Origin: Prunella strophiata
Lineage: Eukaryota; Chordata; Aves; Passeriformes; Prunellidae
Length of the DNA stretch: 64,000 bases
Direction of reading: 5' to 3'
Assembly: GCA_036583965.1 (NCBI GenBank)
Contig: JAZBQD010000025.1
Location: forward strand, 13,036,300 to 13,100,299
In this document: in pieces, positions 13,268 through 23,440 of the stretch
How the letters are laid out: each line of letters opens with the position of its first letter
How positions within the stretch are numbered: position 1 is the stretch's first letter
The notes under the pieces: model-generated
Database searches by the model: none
What the model was told of the DNA's origin: nothing
Seen by the model: only the letters and a program-made list of their open reading frames with translations
Made by a program: the position numbers and the translations under genes

Positions 13268-13490
13268 AGGGAAGGGACAGAATCAGAATCAGAACCATGG
13301 AGTCTGGGAATCAGAACCATGGAATCCCAGACTGGTGTGGGTTGGAATGGACCTTAAATCCCACCCAGTGCCACCCTGCCATGGCAGGGACACCTCCCAC
13401 TGTCCCAGGCTGCTCCCAGTGTTTAACCTGGCCTTGGGCACTGCCAGGGATGGGTCCTCTCCTCGAGCAGGAGGAAACCTCCCAGGAAGG
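13268..13490 (-). mobile_element. CR1 LINE 3'-end fragment
   Basis: GGGTTGGAATGGACCTTAAA, then a CCATGGCAGGGACACCTCCC block and a CCTTGGGCACTGCCAGGGAT block, are the reverse complement of the conserved 3' end of avian CR1 elements. The element is antisense to PRKCB and ends about 220 bp before the beta-II exon acceptor. It has no coding capacity. Confidence 0.85.
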
Positions 13491-13576
13491 GGGGATGCCC
13501 AGGTGGGCACTGCCCTGCGAGCGGGTGCCAGGTGTGTGTGGGCATCGCAGCCCGGCTCATTCCTGCTGCATTCCTG

Positions 13577-13617
13577 GCCGTGCCATGCCGTGCCATGCCG
13601 TGCCATGCCGTGCCCTG
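13577..13617. repeat. 10-bp repeat (GTGCCATGCC)n
   Basis: About four copies of GTGCCATGCC lie about 90 bp upstream of the beta-II exon acceptor. Confidence 0.85.
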
Positions 13618-13708
13618 TGACTAACCCAGCGTGCTCTGCCCCTCTCCCGGGGGGCAGCCCCATGCCCCATGCCTGCCCCACCCACCAGCGTTCTCTTCTC
13701 CCCCCCAG

Positions 13709-13867
13709 TGCGGCCGCAATGCTGAGAACTTCGACCGGTTTTTCACGCGCCACCCGCCCGTGCTAACGCCTCCCGACCAGGAAGTCGTCGGGAACATTGA
13801 CCAGTCAGAATTCGAAGGGTTTTCCTTCGTTAACTCTGAGTTTTTTAAGCCTCAAGCCAAGAGCTAA
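13709..13867 (+). CDS. PRKCB: PRKCB alternative C-terminal exon, beta-II isoform
   Basis: This exon encodes the 52-residue V5 tail of PKC beta-II plus a TAA stop. It starts [20 protein letters not shown] and ends FKPQAKS. It carries the turn motif VLTPPD (human Thr641) and the hydrophobic motif FEGFSFVN (human Ser660), both phosphorylated in the mature kinase. Identity as beta-II rests on the 52-residue length and the position of the isoform-specific QEVIRN segment, which here reads QEVVGN. The tail also ends FFKPQAKS rather than FLKPEVKS. The acceptor is strong (TTCTCTTCTCCCCCCCAG). Splicing is expected from the kinase exon ending in KPKA, which is missing here. Confidence 0.96.
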   Translation, partial: CGRNAENFDRFFTRHPPVLTPPDQEVVGNIDQSEFEGFSFVNSEFFKPQAKS

Positions 13868-14962
13868 GTTGCTGTGCAGATCTCATCCATCCCTGCGTCT
13901 GTCATCCGGCCCCAGCTGCTGTTGTGGTGACACATTCCATTGCAAATCTGCATCCATGGGCTTGCTTTGGCTCCTTCCTGAGTGACCACATTTCGAGTGT
14001 CTTCCTGTTGTTTGGGGTGTCGCTGGAGGGGAGTGATGTGCAAGAAATGCTGCAAATGGGCTTTTGTAACATTTTGTTTGTAGAAAATGGGAGCAGCTCA
14101 GTGGGTGACAGAACGAAAACGGAGACACGGTGACAACTGGGAGAAATCCCTTCATCATTGCTTTAATTCCTGCTCTTTCCTTTTTTCTAGTGTTTTAAAT
14201 GATCATGAAAATTTAATATTTAGCCTTCTTAGCCTGAGTGGCAAGTCAGTGTTTTAATGAAGCCATTCCCCAGAGTCTGTCTCCTCCCAAAAGCCCTGGA
14301 GAGCCGAGATGCTGTCCTGGCTCCTGGGGTCCTGCTGTGTGTCCAGCCCCAGCACAGCTCCCCTTCCCTGCACAGGTGCTTTGGGCCAGCTGGGTCCCCA
14401 GCAGTGGGATGAGTTATTCGGGATGCAGAGCTGCCATTGGCAAAGATTTCTCCTGATTGTGCAGTTTCTAAGTAGCATTTTTTAAAATCAAAGCAACATC
14501 CCGTGGTAAGTGGGAAATTTGGAAGAGCTGCTTTAGAATCCGTGGTCACCCTGGTAAACAGCACCAAGATCCATTCCGTAGGGAAGCTTTTTCTTCTTTT
14601 CAAATGCCAAAGCCATTGATGGAGTTTGTTACCTTTGCTTTAAATGTGTCAAAACCGGTATTGACCCAAACGGGAGGTACTTAACTCTGACCAGTATTGT
14701 GAATTCTGATATGGAGCCTGTAAAGAAGCTTGTTTCAACGGCTACTTCTGTCCTTAAAAATTGCCCGAGTTTTGTTTCTGGCATCAAAGGAAACATTTCA
14801 GGAAGGGTGAATTTCTCCTGAAAGGACAACAATCACGCTGCTTCCTTTTATACCCTTGCAGATGTTCGTGGCTGTCACTGTATCAATCTGCTTGATTTGT
14901 AATGTGCCAATTTATTTTTTTTTTCTGATACCGATTATAAAATAAAAAGTGAGAAAACCCGC
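13868..14962 (+). other. PRKCB: PRKCB beta-II 3' UTR
   Basis: About 1.1 kb of low-repeat, moderately AT-rich sequence lies between the beta-II stop and a polyadenylation signal. It lacks the tandem repeats that fill the flanks, as expected of a constrained UTR. A possible internal donor (TGTG|GTGACA, GT at 13927) would cut the exon to 218 nt and let the beta-I exon follow as 3' UTR. That use is inferred, not shown. Confidence 0.75.
14941..14946 (+). terminator. PRKCB: Polyadenylation signal AATAAA for beta-II transcripts
   Basis: AATAAA sits after ACCGATTATAA, with a GT-rich stretch (CCTGTGTTTGG) about 30 bp downstream, the usual arrangement around a cleavage site. It would end beta-II mRNAs about 1.1 kb after the stop codon. 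Confidence 0.8.
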
Positions 14963-15229
14963 CCCAGAAACCTGCCTGTGTTTGGCAATAATGAGGTTCT
15001 GCAGTTCAGGGAGGCGATTCCTGCCGACAGCCGGGGCTGGAAGCTGCCCCGGCTGCTGGGGGATGCTGGCGGCGGAGCCGCGGCTCGTTCTTGCTCTGCC
15101 TTCGTCCCAAAAAACCCGAGCTGGGATGTCCTGGAAGCATCAGCCGGGATGGAGCGAGCGCCCGCAGCCTCCCCAGCAGCGCCCGCCGGGCCCCGGCAGA
15201 GGGACGGGAAGGAGCTGCTGTGGGGATGG

Positions 15230-15560
15230 GGACACGGCAGAGGGACCGGCAGAGAGAGGACACGGCAGAGGGACGGTCCGAAAGAGGAGACGGCAGAGGG
15301 ACGGTCCGAGGTCAGGACACCGCAGAGACCGGCAGGAGAGACGGTCTGAGCTCAGAACACGGCCGGGACCGGCAGAGGGACGGTCTGAGCTCAGAACACG
15401 GCCGGGACCGGCAGAGGGACGGTCCGAGTGAGGACACGGCGGGGACACGGCAGGAGGGACAGTCTGAGCTGAGGACACGGCAGAGGGACGGTCGGAGCTC
15501 CGGACACCGCAGGGATCGCCAGGAGGGACGGTCCGAGTGAGGACACGGCCGGGACCGGCC
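15230..15560. repeat. GC-rich minisatellite, unit about 41 bp, with GACGGTCCGAG / GACGGTCTGAG cores
   Basis: Imperfect repeats combine ACACGGC(A/C)G, GGGACCGGCAGAGGGACGGT and C(C/T)GAGCTCAG blocks. Two neighbouring copies around 15334-15420 are nearly identical at about 41-bp spacing. Others are shuffled. CpG content is high. No product is expected. Confidence 0.85.
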
Positions 15561-18299
15561 AGAGCATCGCTGAGCATCCCTGGCAGCGCCTTGAGCAGAG
15601 CCGACTGCGGCATCGCCTCGCACTCCGGAGCTGCAGAGCCCGGCGTGACTCATCCATCCTGCCCGCTCTCCCAGGAGCACTCGGTACAAGATTGGCACTG
15701 CCAGCTAAAGAGGGATTACGGCTCCCGTTAACCTCCCTGCTGCCTCTGGGGATCCACACCTGCCGAGCTCCGGACGCTGCGAGGTTGTTCCGAGAGGTCC
15801 CTGGGGCCGGGCAGAAATGCTGCTCCGGGCCAGCCGTACCTGGGCACAGTGCCACCCCGGCTGTGTGCCACGCCGTGCCACCGTCACACCACCCGCTGTG
15901 CCCCTCGCTGTGCCCCTCGCCACCTGCCGGGCTCGATTCGCCCGTCGCTGGAGGCGCTTTCAGCCCGGAGTGTCCCCGGCGCTCCCTCTCTCCACGAGAG
16001 CCGTGCAGCCGCTCCCTGCCTGCTCCCGGATTGTTCATCATCTTGACAGAGGCCAAATTGCCACCAATTCAGGCAGAATTCGAGGTAAGACTCCAGCAAC
16101 CCGCACTTTGCCGTGCTCAGCTGCCAGCCAAGGCCCCGGGGAGTGGGGGGCTGCTGCAGAGGGCAGTGCAGGGGGTGGGCTGCCCTGAGCCCCCTCCCGG
16201 GCACATCGCAGCCCCTCCCAGAGCCCATTGCTGCCAAACAGCTGCAGGGCTGTTTTCCCACTCCAGGGCTCCCAGGCTGAGCACTCCCGAGGGCTGGGGA
16301 CCACAGTGGCATCTTGCACCAGTCACATGTGGATGTGTCGTTCCCTTTGCAGCACCCCAAAGCCTTCCTGCTCAGGAGAAGCCCCTGCCTTGGCAGGACA
16401 GTGCTGTCCTGGCCCACCTTGCTTTGGATGGATGTGGCCTTCAGGAAGCACGTGGTCAGCTCAGAGCCCTCCAGGAGCTGGGGCCACTTTGCCCAGAGAG
16501 ACCCCGAGCACAGCCACGGCCACTCTGCCAGGGGGCACCTGGGCACCCTGCTGCCATCGAGGTGGGCCTGTCCTCCCATTCCCACTGCTTCACCCTTAGC
16601 CTGCACAACTCTGCACCTGAAGTTGATCCCTTCACCCTGTCTGCCCTCCCTGCTCCTGCTCTGTGCCCCCAAGTCCACGTCTCCTTCCTTCTGTGTGCTG
16701 GACAGAGGACCCTGGAGGGACCCTGGAGGGACCCTGGGAGCTGCAGACCCCGGTGCCCTGCGGAGCATCACCGTGTGCCCCCGGCCTGGCAGCACAGCCA
16801 CAGCCTGCTCTCCTCCTGCCTCTCCTGCTGCCTCTCCTGCTGCCTCCTCTCTCGGCTCCTTGAGCTCCATCCAGACCTGTTTTCTTCCCAACTCGACTCT
16901 TCTCCATCGTCCTTGGCTTCTCCTGATCTTCCTCCCCAAGGCTAAAGCCCTGCTGATGGGAAGTGGAATCTGCAAACATCCCTGGAGCTCCTGCTGCACT
17001 GCTGGCTCCTCTCCCAGGGCTCAATCCAGCTGCAGCTGCAGTGTGCTGCCCCTGGCCTGCCCAGGCTGGCAGGAAGACCTGGCTCTGTGTCCTGGCCATG
17101 CTCCTGCTCAAGGCATGAAGGTGCCCCAGTGTCCCATTGCCACTGCAGGGAGGACACAGCATCTCTCCTGCCAGGTCCTTCACCAGGACAGAGTGGGAGC
17201 TCAGCCATGGGGGTGGGGTGCAGCACCTGCAGGACCCCCACAGTTATTTTCTTAGTTCAAGCTGGCAGATTAATCCAGGGTTGGAAATCCTGGTGCAGGT
17301 GGTGCCACACTTCAAAGGCAAAGTCTGGGAAAAAGGAAAACAAATACAGGTTTTGTGACAGGTTCCTACCTGTGTCACAGCAGGGGAAGGTCACCTCCAG
17401 CAGGGGGTTGGGGTCTCTGCTGTACAGGGACATGGAAGGAGGGGTGGAGAAGCCTTTTGTCCCTGTTGGATTAGTAATGAGGCAGAGCAGAGCCAGTTCC
17501 CAGCTGCCAGTGTCCCTCCACTGCCAGCCACTGTGCATGGAGGACCTGGGGTGCTTGTGCTGTTCCTTCAGTGCTCAGTCCCCCCTCCAGCCATGGCTCT
17601 GTCCCCTCCCAGAGCAGGACAGCCCTGAGGCAGGCACTCTCTGCTCTGCAGGGTTTAGCAGAGCAGCCCACACGCTCCCAGTGCTGGTAGCAGCTTCCCA
17701 GTGCTAATCCTGACACTAACGTCCTTTTCTCCCTTTTCTTGGCTTGGGTGTAGCTGCAAAGTTGTTCTTCTTAAGAAATTGCCAGGAGAAAATGTTGCAT
17801 ATGTGGAATTTTCCTTCTCAGAGGTTTTGAAGTGCTGTGTGTTTTCTCTGTACAACCCTGGAGCAAATCACATCCTCCATCAATGAACCAGTGTTGGTTA
17901 ACACCATATCACGGCATCATTCAAAAATCAAGCTTAAAGCAGAAAGAGCTCTTACAGCTGATTATTTTGTGCAAATTTTGACACGGTAGTGACTGTTGCT
18001 GCCATTTCGAGGCATGTTGCTTCCTCCAGGTTTCTTCCTCCTGTGCAGTGCCGGGCTCTGGTTGCAGTGGGGGTTCTGCATGCTGACAACTGCTCCGTGC
18101 TCTCTCTCCCGCAGCAAACAGGACAGGAGGGATGCTCCCTTCCCAACACGGCTCTCACCTGTCCCTCTGTGTCCTGCTCGTGTGTTTCAGGCCTGTTAAA
18201 CTGCTCTTCTCCTCTTCCTGCTGGTGCTGCTTCTGTTCTACAGGGCTGTGACTTGCTGCTCGGTGGTGGCTGGAGAAAGCGGCGTGGAGTGTGGAGGGC

Positions 18300-18648
18300 T
18301 GGGACAGCCCTGCTCCCTGGGGACAGCCTGGATCCCTGGGGACAGCCTGGATCCCTGGGGGACAGCCCTGCTCCCTGGGGACAGCCTGGATCCCTGGGGA
18401 CAGCCCTGCTCCCTGGGGACAGCTCGGTGCCCTGGGGGACAGCCCAGCTCTCTGGGGACAGCCCGGCTCCCTGGGGACAGCCTGGATCCCTGGGGACAGC
18501 CTGGAGCCCTGGGGACAGCCTGGATCCCTGGGGACAGCTCGGTGCCCTGGGGACAGCCTGGATCCCTGGGGACAGCTCGGTGCCCTGGGGACAGCACAGC
18601 TCCCTGGGGGACAGCCTGGATCCCTGGGGACAGCGTGGCTCCCCCAGC
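18300..18648. repeat. 19-bp minisatellite (GGGGACAGCCTGGATCCCT)n
   Basis: About 18 units of roughly 19 bp, with variants CCTGCTCCCT, CTCGGTGCCCT and CCTGGAGCCCT. The array lies 120-470 bp upstream of the beta-I exon. Every unit contributes a GGGG run to the pre-mRNA. Confidence 0.95.
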
Positions 18649-18658
18649 CGCGCCCTCG

Positions 18659-18722
18659 GGTGCTGTCACCTCTGGTGCTGTCACCTCGGGTGCTGTCACC
18701 TGGGGTGCTGTCACCTCTGGTG
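18659..18722. repeat. 15-bp repeat (GTGCTGTCACCTCNG)n
   Basis: About four tandem units of GGTGCTGTCACCTC(T/G)G end about 45 bp before the beta-I exon acceptor, within the branch-point region. Confidence 0.9.
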
Positions 18723-18766
18723 CCTCGCTCCTTCCCCACTTTAACTCTGTGCTTTCCGTTTAACAG

Positions 18767-18919
18767 AAGGACAAACGCGACACTTCCAACTTCGACAAAG
18801 AGTTCACCCGGCAGCCGGTGGAGCTCACGCCCACGGACAAACTCTTCATCATGAACTTGGACCAGAACGAGTTTGCTGGATTCTCCTACACCAACCCCGA
18901 GTTTGTCATTAACGTGTAG
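18767..18919 (+). CDS. PRKCB: PRKCB alternative C-terminal exon, beta-I isoform
   Basis: This exon encodes the 50-residue V5 tail of PKC beta-I plus a TAG stop. It starts [20 protein letters not shown] and ends NPEFVINV. It carries the turn motif ELTPTD (human Thr642) and hydrophobic motif FAGFSYTN (human Ser661). The isoform-specific KLFIMN segment is identical to the mammalian one. The first residue is Lys where I recall Arg in human. Acceptor is TTTAACAG. Using it requires skipping the beta-II exon and its poly(A) site, or splicing out of the beta-II exon. Codons are in phase 0, like the beta-II exon, so either can follow the same upstream exon. Confidence 0.96.
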   Translation, partial: KDKRDTSNFDKEFTRQPVELTPTDKLFIMNLDQNEFAGFSYTNPEFVINV

Positions 18920-19889
18920 TCGCGGCGCAGCCCTGTCCTCGCTGTCGCACGCCAGGTCGCCCTGTACATAGGACACTAGTCTTCCGGGATTAGCAGTGCA
19001 GACACATCCCCTCCCGCCGGCCGCTTCTCCTCGGAGCCTCTCCGTGTCCGTGCCACTCGCTAGCTTGGTTTCCCTAGCCGGAGGTGTCCGGGCTGCCGGT
19101 TACCGGTCAGTGATACTTCTAGGAACTATAGTTGGTGGTGACTAATAGAGTTTTTAAACAGAAATATACCAAACCGCTACGGTCTCTGTAATTTTCGCAG
19201 TGGGACGCTGAGATCCCGGTGACCCAGCTACTCCCAAAGCGTTGCTGTGGAATGCTAAGCATGGTCGATCGCTTAAAGCGTTGTGCTGAAGCTTGCGATG
19301 AGTGTGAGCTTGTCTTAGAGGAGCCTTTTGTTCAAGACATGGATATATTTGATCAGTGTGGAAAAATCTGCTTCTAGACCTCTATTTCCCAATGCATTGT
19401 CCGCGGGGGTCAGCCCACCATCCTCCCGCCTTCCCTGCCTCGGGCATCGCGACTCCGAGCCACTCCCGTGCCAGTTCTTGTAAATCGGAGCAAACCTTTT
19501 TCTAAGTGAGAGCTGGGGGGTTTTTGTAACATCTGGAACAGTTTGCAGTTTTGATACGCTCTGTCAGCACTCGCATAAATCTTTCACAGACGCTGTCGAG
19601 ATGTAACAGCTCTGTAAAGGATATTAATATTCTACCAAAACAAAACACATTTATATTCTTGGTTTACGATTTACCAACTGAAAACACGCCCAGGACCAAA
19701 GGGCTGCACTGAGGGCTATTTATAACGGAAACTTTTCTACTTTCCACCCTCTGCTATTCTCTTCCAGGCTCCAAACCCATGGATTTCACAGACATCTTGA
19801 TTTCCCTGATTTCCACCAAATTCCTGGGGGTTTTAGTCAGTAATCATTTTTAAAAAATTCTGAGAGAGAAGAGACAATTCCAGCAGCTG

Positions 19890-20440
19890 CTTGTGAGGCA
19901 GAGGCGTGGCGTGCAGGAGGGCAGGGGCAGGCAGGAGGGGGTAGGGGCAGGAGAGATGGGGAAGGGGCAGGGAGAGGAGGGCAGGAGTGGGGAGGAACAG
20001 GGAGAGAAAGGCAGGAACAGGCAGGAGCAGGGAGAGAAAGGCAGGAGCAAGGGGAGAAAGGCAGGAACAGGTAGGAACAGGGAGAGGAGGGCAGGAACAG
20101 GCAGGGGAGGGCAGGAACAGGTAGGAGCAGGCAGGAGCAGGCAGGGGAGGGCAGGAACAGGCAGGAACAGGCAGAGAAGAGCAGGAGCAGGCAGGAACAG
20201 GCAGAGAAGAGCAGGAGCAGGGAGAGGAGGGCAGGAGCAGGCAGGAACAGGCAGGGGAGGGCAGGAACAAGCAGGAACAGGCAGAGAAGAGCAGGAGCAG
20301 GCAGGAACAGGCAGGAACAGGCAGGAGAGGTGGGCAGGAGCAGGCAGGAGCAGGCAGAGGAGGGCAGGAGCAGTCAGAAGCAGGCAGGAACAGGCAGAGA
20401 AGAGCAGGAGCAGGCAGAGGAGGGCAGGAACAGGCAGACA
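19890..20440. repeat. GCAGGAACAG/GCAGGAGCAG 10-bp minisatellite
   Basis: More than 50 units of about 10 bp with variants GGCAGAGAAGA and GGGAGAGGAGG. The + strand is purine-rich and almost free of T. It lies in the inferred beta-I 3' UTR. Open frames on both strands are repeat artefacts. Confidence 0.95.
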
Positions 20441-22448
20441 CTGCCAGTGAGTGGCCGGCCAGTGGGTGACCCTGGCTGACTGCTGGGTTGGCAGAGGCTG
20501 AGCCCCAGGTGAGCATCCCCCAGGCCCTGTCACCCCGCTCCCATCACAGCCCAGAGGGGTTTGCAGAAGCCCAGATGTGTTTTCTGAGCCAGCACTGCTT
20601 CTGCTGGATGCAGCCATTCCTCCAGGCCCCTGGGAAATGGGGGGGATTTTATCAACCATGAGGAATCCTATAGAGGAAATTCTAGTTTGTAGATCTTTTA
20701 TAAACATGAAACTCTACCTTTGGAAATTATTTTTTTCTTTTAATGATTCCTTGAGAACTAGAGGCTGCCAGCAGCTAAGGCACTGTCAGGGGATGTGTCC
20801 CCTCCCTGTCACCCAGCCACGGGCACTGTCCTGAGCCTGCTGGGGTGAGAGCTGAGCCCGTGGCCTCGGGTCCTGCCCTGGGCTGGAGGAACCCAAACCA
20901 AACCCAGAAAAACTGCAAATTGTGCCAGATGGAGGAGGGGGTTTACCAGGGGCTCTGCACCAGGCCAGGCCCAGGGCTCGGGGGCTGGTGGCTGGGAGGC
21001 TCCCCTGAGCCTGGCACATCCTGGGGACATGGTGCCAACCTCTGCAGAGCACAGCTGAGTCAGAGCACGTGTGTTCCTGTGACCTTCCAACCTGCTGCTG
21101 CAGAATTAGCATCACTGCAGTGGTGAATGGCTTTAATTTCTGTATCTTTGGCTCTGAAGGTGCTCCCAGGTCTGTCCAGGATGCTGCTGGAAGGTCTCAG
21201 GGCTGAGGGGCACAATGGGCACAGTGCAGGAGCTGCTGCAGGGGGAGTCCCACCTTGTCTGCTTGGCACCCCTGTGTCTGTGCTGGGGTGACACTCGTGC
21301 ATGGAGCAGGAGCTGCAGGGGAGCTGGGATGTGGCACCAGGCAGCTTTGGAGGCAGTCTGGGACTGAGATCCACGCTCCAGGGTGAGCTTGGCCAATGCC
21401 AGCTCCTCTTCTGAGGACTCAGACCTTGACTATTCCTGATGCTCCATTCTGCTGCTTGCCAAACTCTTATTCCAAGGCTGACTTCCAGCTGACCTGTCTG
21501 TTCTGTGGAGGAACATACCCTGGGGTGTGCCTGGCCCTGCACAGACACTCAGATCTGTGTGGCCTCCTCCAAGGAAGGGCAGAGTGACAGGGCTTGAGTC
21601 ACTGCTTATGTCATTTGATGATTTCATCCTCACTGGTGCACGGGGAGAGCAGAGCCTTGGGAGGCTGCTCAGAGCTGAGCCTCAGGAGAGCCCAGGTGCT
21701 GCCCAGGTGTGTGGAAAGCCCAAGCAATCCATGCTGGAGCTGCTGGGATGAGGGGAGGGGGCTCAGCTCTGGTGCCCCACCTGGATTCAGTGGGACTGGC
21801 AGGGGTCCCCTGTGGCAGAGGGGACAGGACATGCCCAGGATGGCACATGCTGGCCTTGTCCCCCTTGGATCACACCCCAGTGCTGCAGGTAAGTGGGCTC
21901 AGGCTCTCAGCTGGCTTCCCCTGGCAGGATGGGTCAGAAGCTGCCCCTGGCTGTGCTGAGCCCTTGGCTGCTGCTCTGGGCAGCTCCATGCAGAGCCTGC
22001 CCTGTCCCAGTGGGGCTCACTCGCTCCTGGCTGGGAGCTGCTGCTGCTGCTGTGCCCGTGTCCCCTGGCTGGGGCTCTGAGCAGCCTCCGGGTCACGAGA
22101 GCCACCAGCAGAGGAGCTCTGCATCGACCCAACCCATTTAATGGGTAAATGGGAGTTGTGCAGTGGCCAGCCCGTGTGGGCAGAGGGGAGAGGAGTGCAG
22201 GGCAGTGGAAGTGCTCTGATGGTTGTGAGTCCCAGAGCTGTGAGCCCAGGGAGGAGCCGAGGGGGTTGGGCACAGGACACGAGGATCCTGCTGTCCCCAA
22301 GGCTGGCACTGCCCCTGGAGGGTGCAGCCTGCTCACTGCCAGGGGCTGGGGCTGCTCTGCTGGGGCTGGCTGAGCACAGCCTCTGGCTCCATGCATGGGA
22401 GTGTCACCTGAGCTGTTTATTTCTGATCACATTCAAAGTGGCAAGGAG

Positions 22449-22496
22449 GGAAAAAAAAAAAAAAAAGAAAAAATTAAAAAAAAAAAAAAAGAAAAA
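22449..22496. repeat. A-rich tract
   Basis: Two A runs of about 14-16 bases are separated by GAAAAAATT. A retroposed poly(A) tail is possible, but no retroposon body or target-site duplication was recognised. Confidence 0.8.
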
Positions 22497-22662
22497 TGTT
22501 TATTGTTGAACAGTTTGTGTTCGTGAATTTGATTTCACCTGCAAGTATTTGATGACTTTTCTACATCCTAGACTACCTGCTCTGTGTTGTCAAACGGTTC
22601 TCATGAACACCTCCTTTTAGATGGGCGTATACTCTTGATTCAATTTGCTGCATGTATGAAAA

Positions 22663-22668
22663 AATAAA
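22663..22668 (+). terminator. PRKCB: Polyadenylation signal AATAAA for beta-I transcripts
   Basis: AATAAA occurs in CATGTATGAAAAAATAAAAT, in AT-rich sequence, immediately before composition shifts to GC-rich intergenic DNA. This is consistent with the end of PRKCB. Confidence 0.75.
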
Positions 22669-22739
22669 ATATTTAATTTTAAAGAAACCCTGAGAACTTG
22701 GCTTCCTTTGCACTCAAGACTGGGACAAACCAGGCTCTG

Positions 22740-23230
22740 GGCACGGGGGCAGGGGTGTCCTGGGGGGCCGGGGTTCCCCGGAGGGGTCCCCCCGAGTCCT
22801 GGCTCAGCAGGAAATGCTGGGAAGTTTCAGGGTTTGGTCCAAAATCTGCGCGGCCGGGGCTGGTCAGTGAGCGCAGCGCGGTCCCGGGGAGGAGACTGCC
22901 CTGAAAGGTGCCCAGGGACGGAGGGGAGGGACGGAGGGCGTTAATTGCCGGTTAATTGCTGGCTAACGAGTTACTGCAAGCTGCCGGAGAGCCCCCCCCC
23001 TGCAGCCGCAGCCCCTGGAGCCGGGCAGGGCTGCGGGCACGGGGCGGGGGCGGCGCTGGGCAGGGGGGCCGGGACCCTCTGGGGTGCCCCAGTGCCCGCA
23101 GGGGCTGCGGGGGCTCCTGCCCAGGGGCGCCCCCAGCCCGGCAGAGCCTGCCCGTCCCTGCCTGTCCCCGCCGAGGAGCTCCGCTCGTGCCCGTGTGAGC
23201 CGGGTGAGTGTGTCGGGGTGGGCATCTCCC
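22740..23230. other. CpG-rich block downstream of PRKCB
   Basis: Dense CG dinucleotides occur (for example GCGCGGCCGGGG near 22,848 and GGGCGGGGGCGGCGC near 23,043). It could be a small CpG island or promoter of an unrecognised transcript. No coding exon was recognised beside it. Confidence 0.4.
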
Positions 23231-23354
23231 CCTGCCTTTGGGGCGTTAGCCAAGCTTTCGGCAAAATGTCCTCGTCTCTGCCACCCCGTGTGGCTGATGG
23301 GCACCAGGAGCACCCCAATTCGCCTGGGGGTGGGAAAACTGCCCGGCTCAGCCA

Positions 23355-23440
23355 GCCCTGGCACGGCTGGCACAGCCTGGCACGGCTGGCACAGCCTGGC
23401 ACAGCCTGGCACGGCTGGCACAGCCTGGCACAGCCTGGCA
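23355..23440. repeat. Short GGCACAGCCTGGCACGGCT repeat
   Basis: Tandem 9-10-bp units alternate GGCACGGCT and GGCACAGCCT. Confidence 0.85.

Larger units (their letters stand above)
14963..18766 (+). other. PRKCB: PRKCB intron between the alternative last exons
   Basis: This 3.8-kb stretch has two minisatellites (15230-15560 and 18300-18722, listed separately). Otherwise it is GC-rich sequence in which I recognise no gene. It ends in the pyrimidine-rich acceptor CTTTCCGTTTAACAG before the beta-I exon. Confidence 0.8.
18920..22685 (+). other. PRKCB: PRKCB beta-I 3' UTR
   Basis: About 3.8 kb lie between the beta-I stop and the distal AATAAA. The first 0.9 kb (to about 19,850) is repeat-free, mixed in composition and looks constrained. 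The middle is interrupted by a 10-bp minisatellite (19890-20440). The last 250 bp is AT-rich, with a poly(A) tract at 22449-22496. The extent is inferred from the signal; an earlier cleavage site is possible. Confidence 0.65.

Noticed and set aside
13709..13867. Calling this exon beta-I and the downstream one beta-II
   Set aside because: The 52-residue tail with the QEV(I/V) segment is the beta-II type and the 50-residue tail with KLFIMN is beta-I, so the labels were assigned the other way.
22449..22496. Poly(A) tract as the tail of a processed pseudogene or SINE
   Set aside because: No gene-like or SINE-like body and no flanking duplication were recognised.
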